A stretch of DNA of 64,000 nt from Sepiola atlantica (Eukaryota; Mollusca; Cephalopoda; Sepiida; Sepiolidae), in the NCBI GenBank assembly GCA_963556195.1, contig OY744523.1, positions 73,689,288 through 73,753,287 on the forward strand, read 5' to 3'. Position numbers and translations under genes: made by a program. The notes beneath the pieces are model-generated. The model had not been told where the DNA came from, did not search any database, and saw nothing but the letters and a program-made list of their open reading frames with translations. Of this stretch, positions 1 through 9,746 are shown one piece after another. The stretch's first letter is position 1. Each line of letters starts with the position of its first letter.

Positions 1-600
1 GTGTAAAACCGGCGACTTCTAAAACAGATCCCAAGAACCGATGGTCGACCCTATCAAAAGCTTTGGACTGATCTAAATTGATCAGCGCGGCTTTGGTGTC
101 GTCTTCTAACCCCTCTAAGATCGTGCGTATTAGATGCAAGTTTTTCTGAATCGATTTCCCCTTCACAGCATAGTTCTGATTGGGTTCAATCAATTCACCA
201 ATAACAGCCTGCAACCGGTTGGCAAGAACTCTGGCCAAAATCTTTAAGTCTGTGTTTAACAGAGTTATAGGCCTATAATCATCTAAACCCCCGACATGCC
301 CGCCCTTTTTCTTAAGCAATGTGATAACTCCCCTGGTGACTGGACCAGGGATAGAACCCTGTTCAAACCAGCGGTTGAATACGTCCGTCAAAATAGGTAC
401 GAAGATGTGCGACAGCCTCAAGAACAATTCATTGGGCAAACCATCAAGTCCCAGCGATTTGTTGAAGCCGACCTGCTTCAACGCAGCCAGGACCTCACAT
501 TCCGTAATGCGCCCATCACAACTAGCTGCTCGGGCCGCCTCCAGGCGGGGCGAACCAGCTAAATAGTTGCCAAACTCCTCAGCGCGGAGTCTGGACAGTT
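1..600 (-). pseudogene. LINE ORF2 reverse transcriptase, N-terminal half
   Basis: One uninterrupted minus-strand frame without a usable ATG encodes the front of a non-LTR reverse transcriptase. In order it shows GLDGLPNELF (fingers), DYRPITLLNTDLKILA (RT motif 2 region), NRLQAVIGELIEPNQ, and ALINLDQSKAFDRVDH, which carries the first catalytic Asp (motif A). The catalytic YADD box would lie beyond base 1, outside the window. A stop codon at 599-601 separates it from the upstream linker, so it is a pseudogene fragment of the same LINE. It would copy LINE RNA by target-primed reverse transcription in an intact element. Confidence 0.8.
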
Positions 601-1604
601 AGGTGAAGCGATCCGCTAAATGCTCACTAAACCCCTCACAAATTTCTCGAGCCGACACAAGGGTGTGTCTTTCCGGGCTTTTAATTTCACGAATATATCC
701 GTCCGAGTTGCAGTGTAGTGAAGCGCTACGCTCTGCAGCGTCAACATTCACGGCTTCGTTGGACACTCTTTCTAACCTAGCCCGGACTACTTGACCTTCA
801 TACCGCTCGTTAGCTGAGCGTTTCAGGTCCCCCTTAGCTAATTCTATGCCTAGGGAATCCTCCCTATCCACTGCCCAGGCCAGCTTATTTTCTAAACGCT
901 TTTCTGCTTCAGCCTTATTTAAGAATGGCCTAATCAGTGGAATGTGGGGCAAGAGATAGTCTACATTGCCTCTCCTCACTAACAACTGATCCAAGTAAGT
1001 ACTTAGAGCGGAAGGCCCGTTAGAAAGCCACGTCTACCACTCCCACCCCGGGTGATCGACATGAAACCTGTCGACCAGATCACATTCAGTCATCAGATCA
1101 GACAGACTTGTCTCACACCCATCCGACCCTCTAGGCCCACCCATCCTATCTATTTTGGGATCAAGGATGGCATTCCAATCTCCCAGTAAAATTAACCGCC
1201 TTGACCACCGATGAACCCCTCCAACCCCCGGAAAAAGAGAGCCCTCTCCCGAGCGATATTGGGTGCATAAACCGCTACGATTCGAAATGCAGCACTTTTC
1301 ACGGCAACATCAGCCATGACCAGTCTGCCATCAGCATCCGCGTGAACAACGTTTACCCTTGCGGACAGGGTGCGTCTTACTAACAAGGAAACTCTCCTAG
1401 TACGACAGTCATTGAATGCTGAAAAACATCGAAATACTTTGACAGCAGTCGGTGATCGTTGATCGAATCATAGTGAGTTTCCTGTAATGCAGCCACATCT
1501 AGGTTAAAGGACATGAAGTCCCCCAGTATGCATGAAGCTTTGCTTAAGCACCTCATGCCCCTTGTGTTCAGATTCCCTAGAATCAAGTTCGTGGCTAGCT
1601 GCAC
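599..1604 (-). pseudogene. LINE ORF2 endonuclease domain and linker, frameshifted
   Basis: The minus strand starts with LILGNLNTRGM and VAALQETHYDS, the first motifs of APE-type LINE endonucleases (Asn and catalytic Glu positions). It continues in a second frame (ADGRLVMADVAVK, IVAVYAPN) and a third frame (LILLGDWNAILDPKIDR, the GDWN motif). At least two frameshifts, near 1385 and 1195, are needed to connect them. A long linker without recognised domain (about 994-599, HLADRFT at its end) leads to the reverse transcriptase. In an active element this enzyme nicks the genomic target. Here it is broken. Confidence 0.75.
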
Positions 1605-1933
1605 TATTCAGTGACAATCACCGGACTGAAATCTTCAGGACGTAGGATGCCGCAGGCTTGGCCGAGACTGCCCGTAAGCAGGTTGGACGTAAACTGTCCA
1701 TCTCTAGCGATGCCTCCGACATCCAGTGGGAAAGTTAGTTTGAGGGCCTTATAAAATGAGGGGTGGACGTAAATGGGGACCCTCCCTGTGCAGAGAGACT
1801 TCAGCTGTTTTAGGGCGTTATGCCCTTCTTCCACCAATCTCAGGCCCGGTATTTCATTCTTTGCTGCCTTTACCATATTCCATAGCCCCTTAGTGCGCTC
1901 CACCCTTGTACTCCTAATGAATGCTGTTACCAA
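1604..1933 (-). pseudogene. short LINE-associated ORF of unknown function
   Basis: A 109-codon minus-strand ORF lies between the gag-like ORF and the endonuclease start. It reads GLRLVEEGHNALKQLK, RVPIYVHPSFYKALK and GILRPEDFSPVIVTE. I do not recognise a domain. It may be the C-terminal end of ORF1 after frameshift, or a separate module that links ORF1 with ORF2. Its stop abuts the endonuclease start, which fits a compact LINE layout. Function is not inferred. Confidence 0.4.
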
Positions 1934-2307
1934 GGGGGCATTAGGGAAGTTTTTCGGGTTCCTAACTTCGAGTCAGGTGCAGCGGTCTGAGGACTCCGTA
2001 TTGCCTAGGATTTAAGTCCCTTGCGGCATGATGGGGATCTACACCACAAATTTGATCCCCCGGTAGGAAGGGATTTTTTTTTGTTTTGCCCTTACTAGAG
2101 GGGGAGGGCGATGCAGACCTACGACTAACTTTTTGCTCCTGCTCTTTCTCAACAGACACAGAGCGGGAGCGAGCAGGAGAGGGGTGGGGAATTAAAAAGG
2201 GAGGGGGATTTCTGCTCAGAAGAAGGAGGGGATTGGGGTTGTGGGGTCTGAGCAGAAGAGATAGTTATCTCTTTTGACATAGGGGGAGGGGAATAGGGCC
2301 CAGCCTC

Positions 2308-3657
2308 CTATGCTTTTTTTGTCTTTCGTTTAGTTTTGGTATTATTGTCTGCCGTCACTGCTGGACCAGAGTTTTCTTCCTCCATTGCATCGTCAATGAT
2401 GGACTCCCCCTCTGATTCAGACGCTGAATGGGTAGACAACTCCCTTTTTGGTGCTGATGAATTTGTACGCTGCAGCACCTCGGTGGAATTTTTGGTGTAG
2501 GACGACCCTTCAGGTAGCCGCACTCTTAATTCTTCAGTGGGCTGCACCTTTTTGGAAGGGGACTTTGGTGATTTTGGAACTGTCTCTTTGGTGGTTGCAA
2601 CGTTCTTCTTGACAACCGTTGTGCATCCATCTGTTGTGGTATTTCCCCCTCCTGCCTGTTTCTTAGGAACTGCTGGTGCCACAGTTTTTCTGCTCGGGAC
2701 CGCAGCCAGGGCCTTTACAGGGAACTTCTCTGGGCAGTCTTTGGACATGTGCCCCGGCTGCTCACAATGCCAAAAATGTGACCTCCTGCTTTCGACTATG
2801 ACACACATAGTCCATGTGCTGCATTTTAGTGATGCGGGAATCTTCTTGAAATTTGCATGATCAATGCTCATTCTGATTCAGTAGTCCCCTACCATGATGT
2901 TACAGGGACCCTGTACTGTAATTACTGCCTCAACGTCCCCATATTGGCTAAGTATAGCTCCAAATTGTTTAGAGCTAATGTAACAGGGGACGTCGAGGAT
3001 GGAGTCTGTTGTTCGCCTTTTGTTGAGGTATTCAGGTTTCAGTCAGAACTGTTCCCACCTCAACGTAGGTTTGGAAAGCTTCTCCGCTTACTGGCTTTTT
3101 GGGATCAAAATTTCCCACCTTGCATAGCTTCTTCTACGTATATAAGAAGTTGCGATTTTTAGCTCCCATAGCAAGTCCACCATATGTCCTTAGAGGCCCC
3201 AGTCAGCCCTTTTGTCTTAACGTCTGTTGTGACTAATGCCACTATTCTTTTAGCCAGCTCTTCAACAGCTCCTGGGGTGGCTTTGAGGACGTTGCCGTCC
3301 GTTAAGCTTTTGTAGGTGGTGTCGAAGAGTTGACAGTAATCATCCAGTGCTAGTCCCACCTCGACGATTGCTGGCAGCACCAACTGCTCCACTTTTCGGA
3401 CTGTCCGGTGTAGCAACCTCCATCTTTTTTCTGGATCTGGACTGTCTCGTTGACATTCTTGTCTGCGCAGGTTCGGATTTGAAAGTACTGATGTTGCTGC
3501 TGCTACTACTGCTGCTACTGTCTCTGGCTTGGTGTGGCGTTAGGCTGTAGTCCAGATCCGACATTATCATCATAACAGCTTTCCGGTTGCAGGGGCCCGC
3601 ACTTTTTCCTGGCGTCTGATCTGGATCGGTGGCTCCTTTCTCTTGGAACTCCGCCAA
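2308..3657 (-). pseudogene. LINE ORF1 (gag-like) with degenerate zinc knuckle
   Basis: Minus-strand pieces 3657-3340, 3416-3159 and 2871-2308 appear to be one ORF1 split by frameshifts. The first part is Ser-rich and basic (QSRSRKKMEVATPDSP). The second is helical (LPAIVEVGLALDDYCQLF). The third has a CCHC-like segment, WHCEQPGHMSKDCPEKFP, followed by a long low-complexity Lys/Ser/Pro tail ending KTKRKTKKA. The first Cys of the knuckle appears replaced. Known ORF1 proteins of this kind coat LINE RNA. This copy is decayed. Confidence 0.6.
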
Positions 3658-4020
3658 CCTGGCTGGCCTTACTCCTGCAGGCAGGAGACTTTTCCTTCTG
3701 TGAGCAGGCGGGCTAACTGTTAAAGCTCATTGACCAACTGATGAGGTGGGGACCTACGCTGCCGGAGTCAACAGCGTTGAAGTTAGAGGCAGAGCTGCCG
3801 CATAAGGTGGCAAGTTCCAATCTACTTCCAGTGCAAGGGACGGCACTGGCGGAAGTACTAGGCATGACGCTTAAGGCGTCATGTCCATGTCCAAAGTATT
3901 GGCCTGCTCTGGCGGCCAGATGTTTTTTAGGCATCTGGAAAACAGAGCCCGAGCTAGGTACTAAGCCTACACCGGAGTTCGACCAGTCCTCCCCTCTTCC
4001 ATTTTGCCTTTGCACAACGG

Positions 4021-4439
4021 CAAAAAGACAAAACGCTAATTAGTAAAAAAAATAAAAAAGAGTTCTAAACCCGGCTCAAACCCACCGATTTGAATTTGGA
4101 AGAACGTTTGCCAGATGTTACTCTAGCTGTTCAAGATTAAGTCGTGCCTGGGCTCAGAACGAACCTGCAAAAAACAGAAAACAAAATAATTAGTGTACAA
4201 ATCACCCAAAGGGGGTGGGAAAAAGAAATGGTGCTCAAAAGGGGCTCGCCTATGGGACAGAGAGAGTTCCCGGTCGAAAGAGGCACAAGAAGCCAAGTAG
4301 CTGGTCGCTTCACAAAAAAGACAACGCAATTGTAAGAAATTTTTGTGAAGAAATTTCTGCTAGGTGGCTCTCCTTGGTAAGGGAAAAGGTGTCGACTTTA
4401 TAGTTACCTGACGAATCCATCCTGTAACTATGGGTGAAT
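4021..4439. other. no gene seen
   Basis: About 400 bp of mixed composition between the LINE and a Helitron-like end. Short open frames on both strands have no recognisable domain or codon pattern. I see nothing further here. Confidence 0.5.
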
Positions 4440-4577
4440 CCGGATCAGTCCACAATAGTTTTATAAGAATTTGTTTCAATTAAAAAACCCCAAAAAACCC
4501 AGCATAGTTAAAAAAAAAAAAGTGAAAGAAAATGAATGTAAAAAGACTCCCGAGTAACGCCGGATGGGTACAGCTAG
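4440..4577 (+). mobile_element. Helitron-like 3' end, truncated copy
   Basis: An A-rich stretch with the phrase 'gcatagtta' leads into 'gagtaacgccggatgggta' and ends in CTAG at 4574-4577. The short inverted GC motif followed by CTAG resembles a Helitron 3' hairpin plus CTRR terminus. Related ends occur at 46380-46537, 58480-58692 and 60110-60350. The 5' part is missing. No Rep/helicase coding is visible, so the copy is non-autonomous. Confidence 0.5.
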
Positions 4578-4715
4578 TTAGAAATAAAATAGAAGAAATT
4601 TCTAAGATGCTAATTATTAATACAGAATTGTTATTTATCGATTTATAATTTACTAGCAAAACCTACCCGCCCTCCAGGCAGCAATTAATTGGTGGAGGCT
4701 AATATATTTGTAACT

Positions 4716-5451
4716 CTAACCCTAAGTCCAACTGGCACGTAATCGCCTAAAAAAGTGGGCCCCTCCCCCACGAAAAAAAATAACGCACAATTTAGGTTAA
4801 ATATATATGAAACTGATCCATCACTCTAAATTCTAAAATATGTTTTCCTTCTTTACATTTTCCACGGTGTTCACACGTAATCGCCTAAAAAAAACAGAAT
4901 TTTTATATGGGGGCGGAGGGTAGCAGAGTGTGTTAATCTGCAAATTTACCCATATTTTATTTCTTAAATCTTATATATTTTTACTGTACGTCCCTTTTTT
5001 ATTTTAATTCTAAGCAATTGAGTTTAGTTGTGTTATTTTTTCATGTAAAAATTAAATATTTTTTAAAAAATTATATAAATAATTAAATACCTTATTTTTC
5101 ATGTATAAATAAAAAAAATTAAAAGTTTTAGTATTATTGTAAATTAACACTCTCAGCTACCCCCCATACGATTCTACTTTTTTAGGCGATTACGTGTGGA
5201 TACACAGAAAATCCTGGTTGCAGTAGAAAACAACAAAAAATTATTTTAGAATTTTGAGTTGGGCATCAAGTGTCGCATTTAAATTTAACTTAAAATGATC
5301 CTCCATATCCGGGCCATTGTAGGGTTTTATGGCAGTTCATTTTTTTTCTATTGGAGATAAATTCTGTGCGTTATTTTGGGGGACAGGGGGGGCCATTCTT
5401 TTCGGCGATTACGTGTGGTTTTACGACCTTGCCAGTCAGACTTAGGGTTAG
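4716..5451. mobile_element. fold-back element with long inverted arms
   Basis: The left end begins 'ctaaccctaag' (4716) and the right end is its complement 'cttagggttag' (5441-5451). The match continues inward over most of each half. Both arms contain 'cacacgtaatcgcc' twice (or its complement), a C-rich or G-rich patch, and a segment beginning 'tgttaat'. The centre is AT-rich. There is no coding potential. A related copy lies at 22154-22720. Termini resemble telomere-type hexamers. I infer a non-autonomous DNA transposon or fold-back element. Confidence 0.65.
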
Positions 5452-6122
5452 AAGACAGAAAAAAATAAGTTATAAAAAAATCTGAATCTATTTTTTTATT
5501 ATTTAAAAAGCTGAGAAGGGTGGGGAACTTTACTTTTTTCTTTATTATAGCAAATATAATCATATTCAATAGTCGTCGTCGAAAACAGCAAGTTTAGTTT
5601 TAAAGATAAAGTATATATCTAAAGAAAAACTTAGTTATTGCGTTCAATGCGGAGTGTAATTAAAAAAAATAACTTATTCCAGGTAATCTAAGTTATTGGT
5701 TCGTGTAAACACACGCATGCTTAAAATGTGACCGGAAGTTATTCGAATGTCAAAACAATCATTTCGAACGTTCAACGTTTTTCAGAAAAACGTTGGAATT
5801 AATATTACTACTACTAATAATAATAACATTAATATTAACAAAACTTTTGAATATATATAAGAAAACTATAAAACGAAAACAGAAATTAATTGTTTAGAAT
5901 ATTAATTTATTAGGTGTTTGTAAAATTATTATGCTAATAAAGCATCGGGATGAATGTTTACGCAATGTTCTGTTGGCTATATATAATGTATTTGAAAAAT
6001 ACTTAAATCTATAGTTGAATTAAATAAACGTAACATGTTTTTATATAAACATAGTTAGGATAAATAGAAAAATATTTCGCATTTATTCATTTAGATATTG
6101 AATCTGTTTTATTTATTCTACA
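5452..6122. repeat. AT-rich repeat fragment shared with 23220-23520
   Basis: No gene. The segment near 5900-6115 (for example 'tttcgcatttattcatt') is similar to 23220-23520, so this is an old dispersed repeat of unknown class. The rest is AT-rich with an ATT/ACT trinucleotide patch near 5800-5830. Confidence 0.45.
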
Positions 6123-6623
6123 TGTAATGAACAATTACGAATAACTTTCTCTATTTTGAATTATCTCCCCTTTACTAAACAATATAAATAGCAACACTAA
6201 TATTGTACCGACATTGTTCAGTCTCTCAGCAACTTCGGTTGGTTGAGGACTTCTGGATGGGGTAATACCAGTCGAGGATTCGTACTCGACAATCAGTCCG
6301 GCAGGAACTGGGCCATTTCGGTGGCCTTTTATCTGCCGGGCTGAGGTATACTGTCTTGGGTTGTCCTAGGAGGTGCACCCTCCCAGGCCTTGCCTCCCCT
6401 CTTTGGGATGGAGTAAGTTCATTGCTTACTGCCTGAGGCGCCCCGACCGGAGAATGCCAACGAGGCTGCCCAGGCTATTTTTGCTCCTCTTTTAGGGGCA
6501 CTGGCTTGAATTTTCCCCCACCTTCCGACCCTGTGTCACACAATGCTGCGATGGGAAGCAATTAAATAGCTGTATGCCAAATAAAGATTTCTCAAGTTAC
6601 GTCTGTTCTCGTTTGTCATTACA
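6123..6623 (+). mobile_element. probable solo LTR
   Basis: The ~501-bp segment begins TGTAATGA and ends TCATTACA, an 8-bp inverted terminal match with TG...CA ends. Inside are a TATA-like 'tatataaatagc' near 6183, a GC-rich body, and an 'aataaag' polyadenylation-like signal about 35 bp before the end. This is the order U3-R-U5 expected of an LTR on the + strand. No internal retroelement ORF flanks it, so it looks like a solo LTR. I could not see a target-site duplication, which lowers certainty. Confidence 0.55.
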
Positions 6624-7388
6624 CACATTTGATATCTTTCAACTGGCTGAAATGTCGAAGTCCCAGTTTTGGATCGCAACTGCTTATAAAAACAGTAAAA
6701 CAATTTTTGTTGTACTAATAATGGTGTAAAATGTTTCTATCAGGTTATGTAAAACTGTAGAATATATTTCCATTAGGATTTTCCATATGTGATATAATTT
6801 TCCCAAATATGATTTAAAAATCCTGTAACTTTAGAATGTGCGAGATGATCCATGATCCATTGGATCAATATTGGTACATTGTACATTAGTGTATTCAATT
6901 AGTACTCTCAACCGGTTGTGAAGTTATGTAGATATTTTAAAAGTACATTTATTTATTGGTAGTTTATAGAATATGTATTAGATTTGAAGAAATTGTATAA
7001 CTATTTAGAAAAAAATTCTTACAATATTTTTCATGTTTCCCATTATTGGCAAAAAACTTGTATATAACACAATTTATTTTTGGGTGTAATTGAAGCGAAA
7101 ATTAAAATGTACTATTATCTACAGTAATTGAACTCAGTCTTCAGATTATTAGACTTTTGTGTTTAATATATTCCTCCCCTATTCCCCCCTCCCACCACTT
7201 TTCATCTCATTCACCCCTCCTATTCCTCCTATCGAATACATTCAGTGTGCAAACAATCAACCAGGCAATATTACCAGACTTTTAGTATTATATGTGATCT
7301 AAGCTTTTGTAAAATTTATAAATAAATATTATGCTCTTGTAGAATAATCGAGCATTCTATTGGATTTCTTACCATCCAGCGGAACCAC

Positions 7389-7394
<6 letters not shown>
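6624..7394. other. no gene seen
   Basis: AT-rich DNA without open frames, RNA-gene signals or clear repeats. Confidence 0.5.

Positions 7395-7440
<46 letters not shown>
7395..7440. repeat. (AT)n microsatellite
   Basis: Uninterrupted AT dinucleotides. Confidence 0.95.
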
Positions 7441-7443
<3 letters not shown>

Positions 7444-7734
7444 GATTATTTGTTATTGATGACGGCTTATAGCAAGAAAAGCGCGTTTGTGTCTAACTTT
7501 TGCGCATGCAAAAGATTTAAAAAAGAATAATAATTTGTAAATCTATATACTACTAAAACTCTATTGTCTTGTATGTTTGCAATCAGCTTTCAGCTTTCCG
7601 GTTTTCAACATCCGGTTGCGCATGCGTAAATAGCATCGTCTTCCAATCTGTTATTCCAATTCCGTTGAACTCTTATTATTAACGAACGCATGAAATTTTT
7701 CATTCTGGAAATGTTTATATCGCTTTAAATATAA

Positions 7735-8294
7735 AACAATTACATTTAATTTCATCAAATAGTTTTTTTGTTTTCTCCACGGCTAAAAACATTCAACGGC
7801 AGGACTTTGTAAAGTTTGTCGCAGTTTCAAAAAAGCTCCTCCCTTTTAAAAAACAAAAACAAACAAACAAAACAACAACAATCATTATTAATATCAATAG
7901 CGGCGGTGAACGAAACCACCTCCCACTTTTCCTCTCACAGATTTCACCACTCCTACTCCCTCTGTTTTCGTTACGTACGCGAGACAGCCGGTTGTACCCC
8001 CTTCCTTTCTCAAATCGCCTTTATTTTTATAATCTTTTAAATGAAATTGTTAGTTGAAACTAACAATTTCATTTAAAAGATTATATATAAAAATTTGAAT
8101 TTAACTATAATAAGTATTATGGTACCTGTTCAGTGCATATTTACCTATAAGTATGGCCAACCACTTATAATTCAGTAACTGTAATTTAAAAAAAAAACAA
8201 TTATAATAAACAGAACGACGCATAGAAATCTATCTATATTCTTTTTTCAACAATTACATTTAATTTCATCAAATAGTTTTTTTGTTTTCTCCAC
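7735..8294. repeat. 46-bp exact direct repeats flanking ~470 bp
   Basis: The 46 bases at 7735-7780 recur exactly at 8249-8294 (both run from 'aacaattacattt' to 'ttttctccac'). Between them lie poly-A rich sequence, a short T/C-rich stretch and the palindrome at 8028-8085. Such exact copies suggest a recent local duplication or an insertion event with long flanking repeats. No gene is present. Confidence 0.8.
8028..8085. repeat. near-perfect 58-bp palindrome
   Basis: Arms 8028-8055 and 8058-8085 are exact reverse complements (28 bp each) with a 2-base centre 'ga'. The sequence could extrude as a cruciform or fold as an RNA hairpin. Confidence 0.9.
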
Positions 8295-8414
8295 AAGTGT
8301 CACGCACATACATGAATTCCATAGCTAATATAACAAACTGACCCAACGGGTCACGGGTGGTCTAGTTAATTATAAAAATCTGTATACAATAAATTGGTTA
8401 ATAAATTAATTAAT

Positions 8415-8420
<6 letters not shown>

Positions 8421-8505
<85 letters not shown>
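8421..8505. repeat. compound (CT)n(AT)n microsatellite
   Basis: CT dinucleotides to about 8452 followed by AT dinucleotides to 8505. Confidence 0.95.
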
Positions 8506-8508
<3 letters not shown>

Positions 8509-8599
8509 AGTACAAAATGTTTGAAAATGTACTTGTGTGTTGTTTTCTTCAGACAATTATCCTGAGGAAGTCTTATAATAAAAACGAAACGTTAACTTT

Positions 8600-8740
8600 A
8601 TATGTACATGAAAGTAATTCATGGACACGTGTTTCTGGTCTACAGCCGCCATCAGCATGGCTAACTTAGACAAGGATCGAACCGTCGATGTTGATATCAA
8701 TAGTATAGCATTTCACCTCTGGACTATGACCCCTTGCCTA
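8600..8740 (-). mobile_element. tRNA-derived SINE family A with hammerhead-like motif, copy 1
   Basis: On the minus strand a pol III promoter is visible: A box TAGTCCAGAGG (8726-8716) and B box GGTTCGATCC (8683-8674). About 28 bases after the B-box start comes CTGATGG (one change from CUGANGA), a GGC-type stem II, GAAA, and stem III ACA-CG-UGU followed by C. Flanking CATG (stem I, 5' strand) pairs with CATG after the presumed cleavage point. Ribozyme-like part: 8664-8614. A9 of the core is mutated, so this copy is probably inactive. Confidence 0.7.
8614..8664 (-). ncRNA. hammerhead-ribozyme-like motif, decayed (SINE A copy 1)
   Basis: Type I layout: stem I strand, CUGAUGG core (position 9 changed), stem II, GAAA, perfect 3-bp stem III with 2-base loop, H17 = C, then the second stem I strand. 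It keeps the best stem III of the three family members and supports the family consensus by compensating where copy 2 is mutated. Confidence 0.55.
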
Positions 8741-8775
8741 GAAATATTTACGGTTTTTATCACCTAAATATTTTA

Positions 8776-8895
8776 TGTATTTTTATGTAATTGTTTTCTG
8801 TAGGTGATTAGAAGTCAGAGAATCGAAATAGTAGTAAGCAGAAAAACAACGAATGCTGCAATCACACATAAAAACAATTACATGAAAAATATATT
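8776..8895 (+). repeat. dispersed repeat E, partial
   Basis: Shares 'gcagaaaaacaacga', 'gctgcaatcac' and 'aaaacaattacatg' with 9106-9220 and, inverted, with 20240-20430. Class unknown. It sits between the two family A SINE copies. Confidence 0.55.
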
Positions 8896-8929
8896 AAATA
8901 TTTAGGTGAAAAAAATCGTACGTATTTCT

Positions 8930-9090
8930 AGACAGGGCGTTGTAGTTCATTGGTAAGACGCTGGATTATAGACATAAATATCAGAGATTCGATCCTTGTC
9001 TAAGTTAGCCATGCTGATGACGGCTGTGAGCCAGAAAGACGTGTCCATGGATTACTTTTATGTACATATAAAATTAATAAAAATATATAT
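8930..9090 (+). mobile_element. tRNA-derived SINE family A with hammerhead-like motif, copy 2
   Basis: A box TAGTTCATTGG (8943-8953) and B box GATTCGATCC (8986-8995) form a good internal pol III promoter in a tRNA-like head beginning near 8935. The ribozyme-like segment follows directly (9009-9050). The tail 'tatgtacatataaa' leads into AT-rich DNA. This + strand copy faces copy 1 (minus strand) across ~200 bp. Confidence 0.75.
9009..9050 (+). ncRNA. hammerhead-ribozyme-like motif (SINE A copy 2)
   Basis: Stem I strand CCATG (9009-9013). Core CTGATGA (9014-9020). Stem II with GGCT/AGCC pairing (9022-9032). GAAA (9034-9037). Stem III A37-U44 and A39-U42 around a CG loop, with one C-to-G mismatch. 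H17 = C at 9045. Then CATGG (9046-9050), which is the exact complement of the first strand. All invariant core bases are present. Predicted cleavage is after 9045. Activity is inference: the short, mismatched stem III may need dimers. Confidence 0.7.
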
Positions 9091-9105
9091 ATTAATAAAA
9101 ATATG

Positions 9106-9242
9106 TCCTATAAAGTTAAGGGCGACTAATAATGCAATTGTCTGCATCTTAATCACTTAGGACGTGAGAGAATCGAAACAACTAACGCTGCAATCACCAA
9201 TAAAAACAATTACATGAATATATATATATATATATATATATA
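9106..9242 (+). repeat. dispersed repeat E, copy 2, with (AT)n tail
   Basis: Matches the reverse complement of 20240-20430 from 'tcctataaagttaag' to 'ccaataaaaa'. It ends in an (AT)n tract (9219-9242), as the other copies do. This suggests the microsatellite is part of the repeat's tail. Confidence 0.65.
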
Positions 9243-9746
9243 AAATAATAATAAAAAATAAAAATGTAATGATGCGGCTGCTTTGCATGTTAAGCAGTTT
9301 AATATTTTTTAAATTTCTGATTTCTTCTACTTCTCTAATGGTTGGAGACTGAGCATCCGTTGTAGAAAAGACAAACGAAAATAAATGCAGCTGAAAATCT
9401 TAATCACTTTGTTTCAAACTGGGCATTTTTATCATTAGATATATCGGATGCATTTTAAAAATTTAAATCCCTTTGAAAATTTTATGCTAGATTAAACTTT
9501 TCTGTCTTTGAAGAATTTGATTTCTGATCTGCTTAATGTTTTTGGTTAGCCATTTTTTTTTGCCTTTTAAGATGTTCAAGGCCATTTTGCTGAAAAAAAA
9601 AGTAATTCTATACTTTTTTTTATTCTCAAAGGACTTTCACTTATTTTAATGAAAATAATGGCTTTACTTTCAGTTTTGTGGAAAAAGTATCTTATTTCTT
9701 TTTTTGACTTACTAAAGAATGTCAAATGTGTAAATATTACTGACTC

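Larger units (their letters stand above)
1..4020 (-). mobile_element. L1/Tx1-like LINE, 3' part cut by window edge, decayed
   Basis: Read on the minus strand, this stretch holds an ORF1-like gag region (about 3657-2308), an APE-type endonuclease (about 1604-1020), a linker, and the front of a reverse transcriptase running off the left window edge. Base composition is clearly more GC-rich than the flanking DNA, and coding similarity stops near 4020, which I take as roughly the 5' end. Several frameshifts and stops show it is inactive. The L1/Tx1 assignment rests on the RT style (DYRPITLLN, ALINLDQSKAFD) and on the CCHC-bearing ORF1. Related clades such as Nimb cannot be excluded. Confidence 0.75.

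Noticed and set aside
3730..3760. CTGATGAGG resembling a hammerhead core
   Set aside because: No GAAA at suitable distance and no stem II; it lies in LINE ORF1 sequence. The CTGATGA at ~50416 fails for the same reason.
8394..8669. Small ORF across (CT)n(AT)n
   Set aside because: Translation of microsatellite DNA; no support for a gene. The frames at 49362-49688 are the same kind of artefact.
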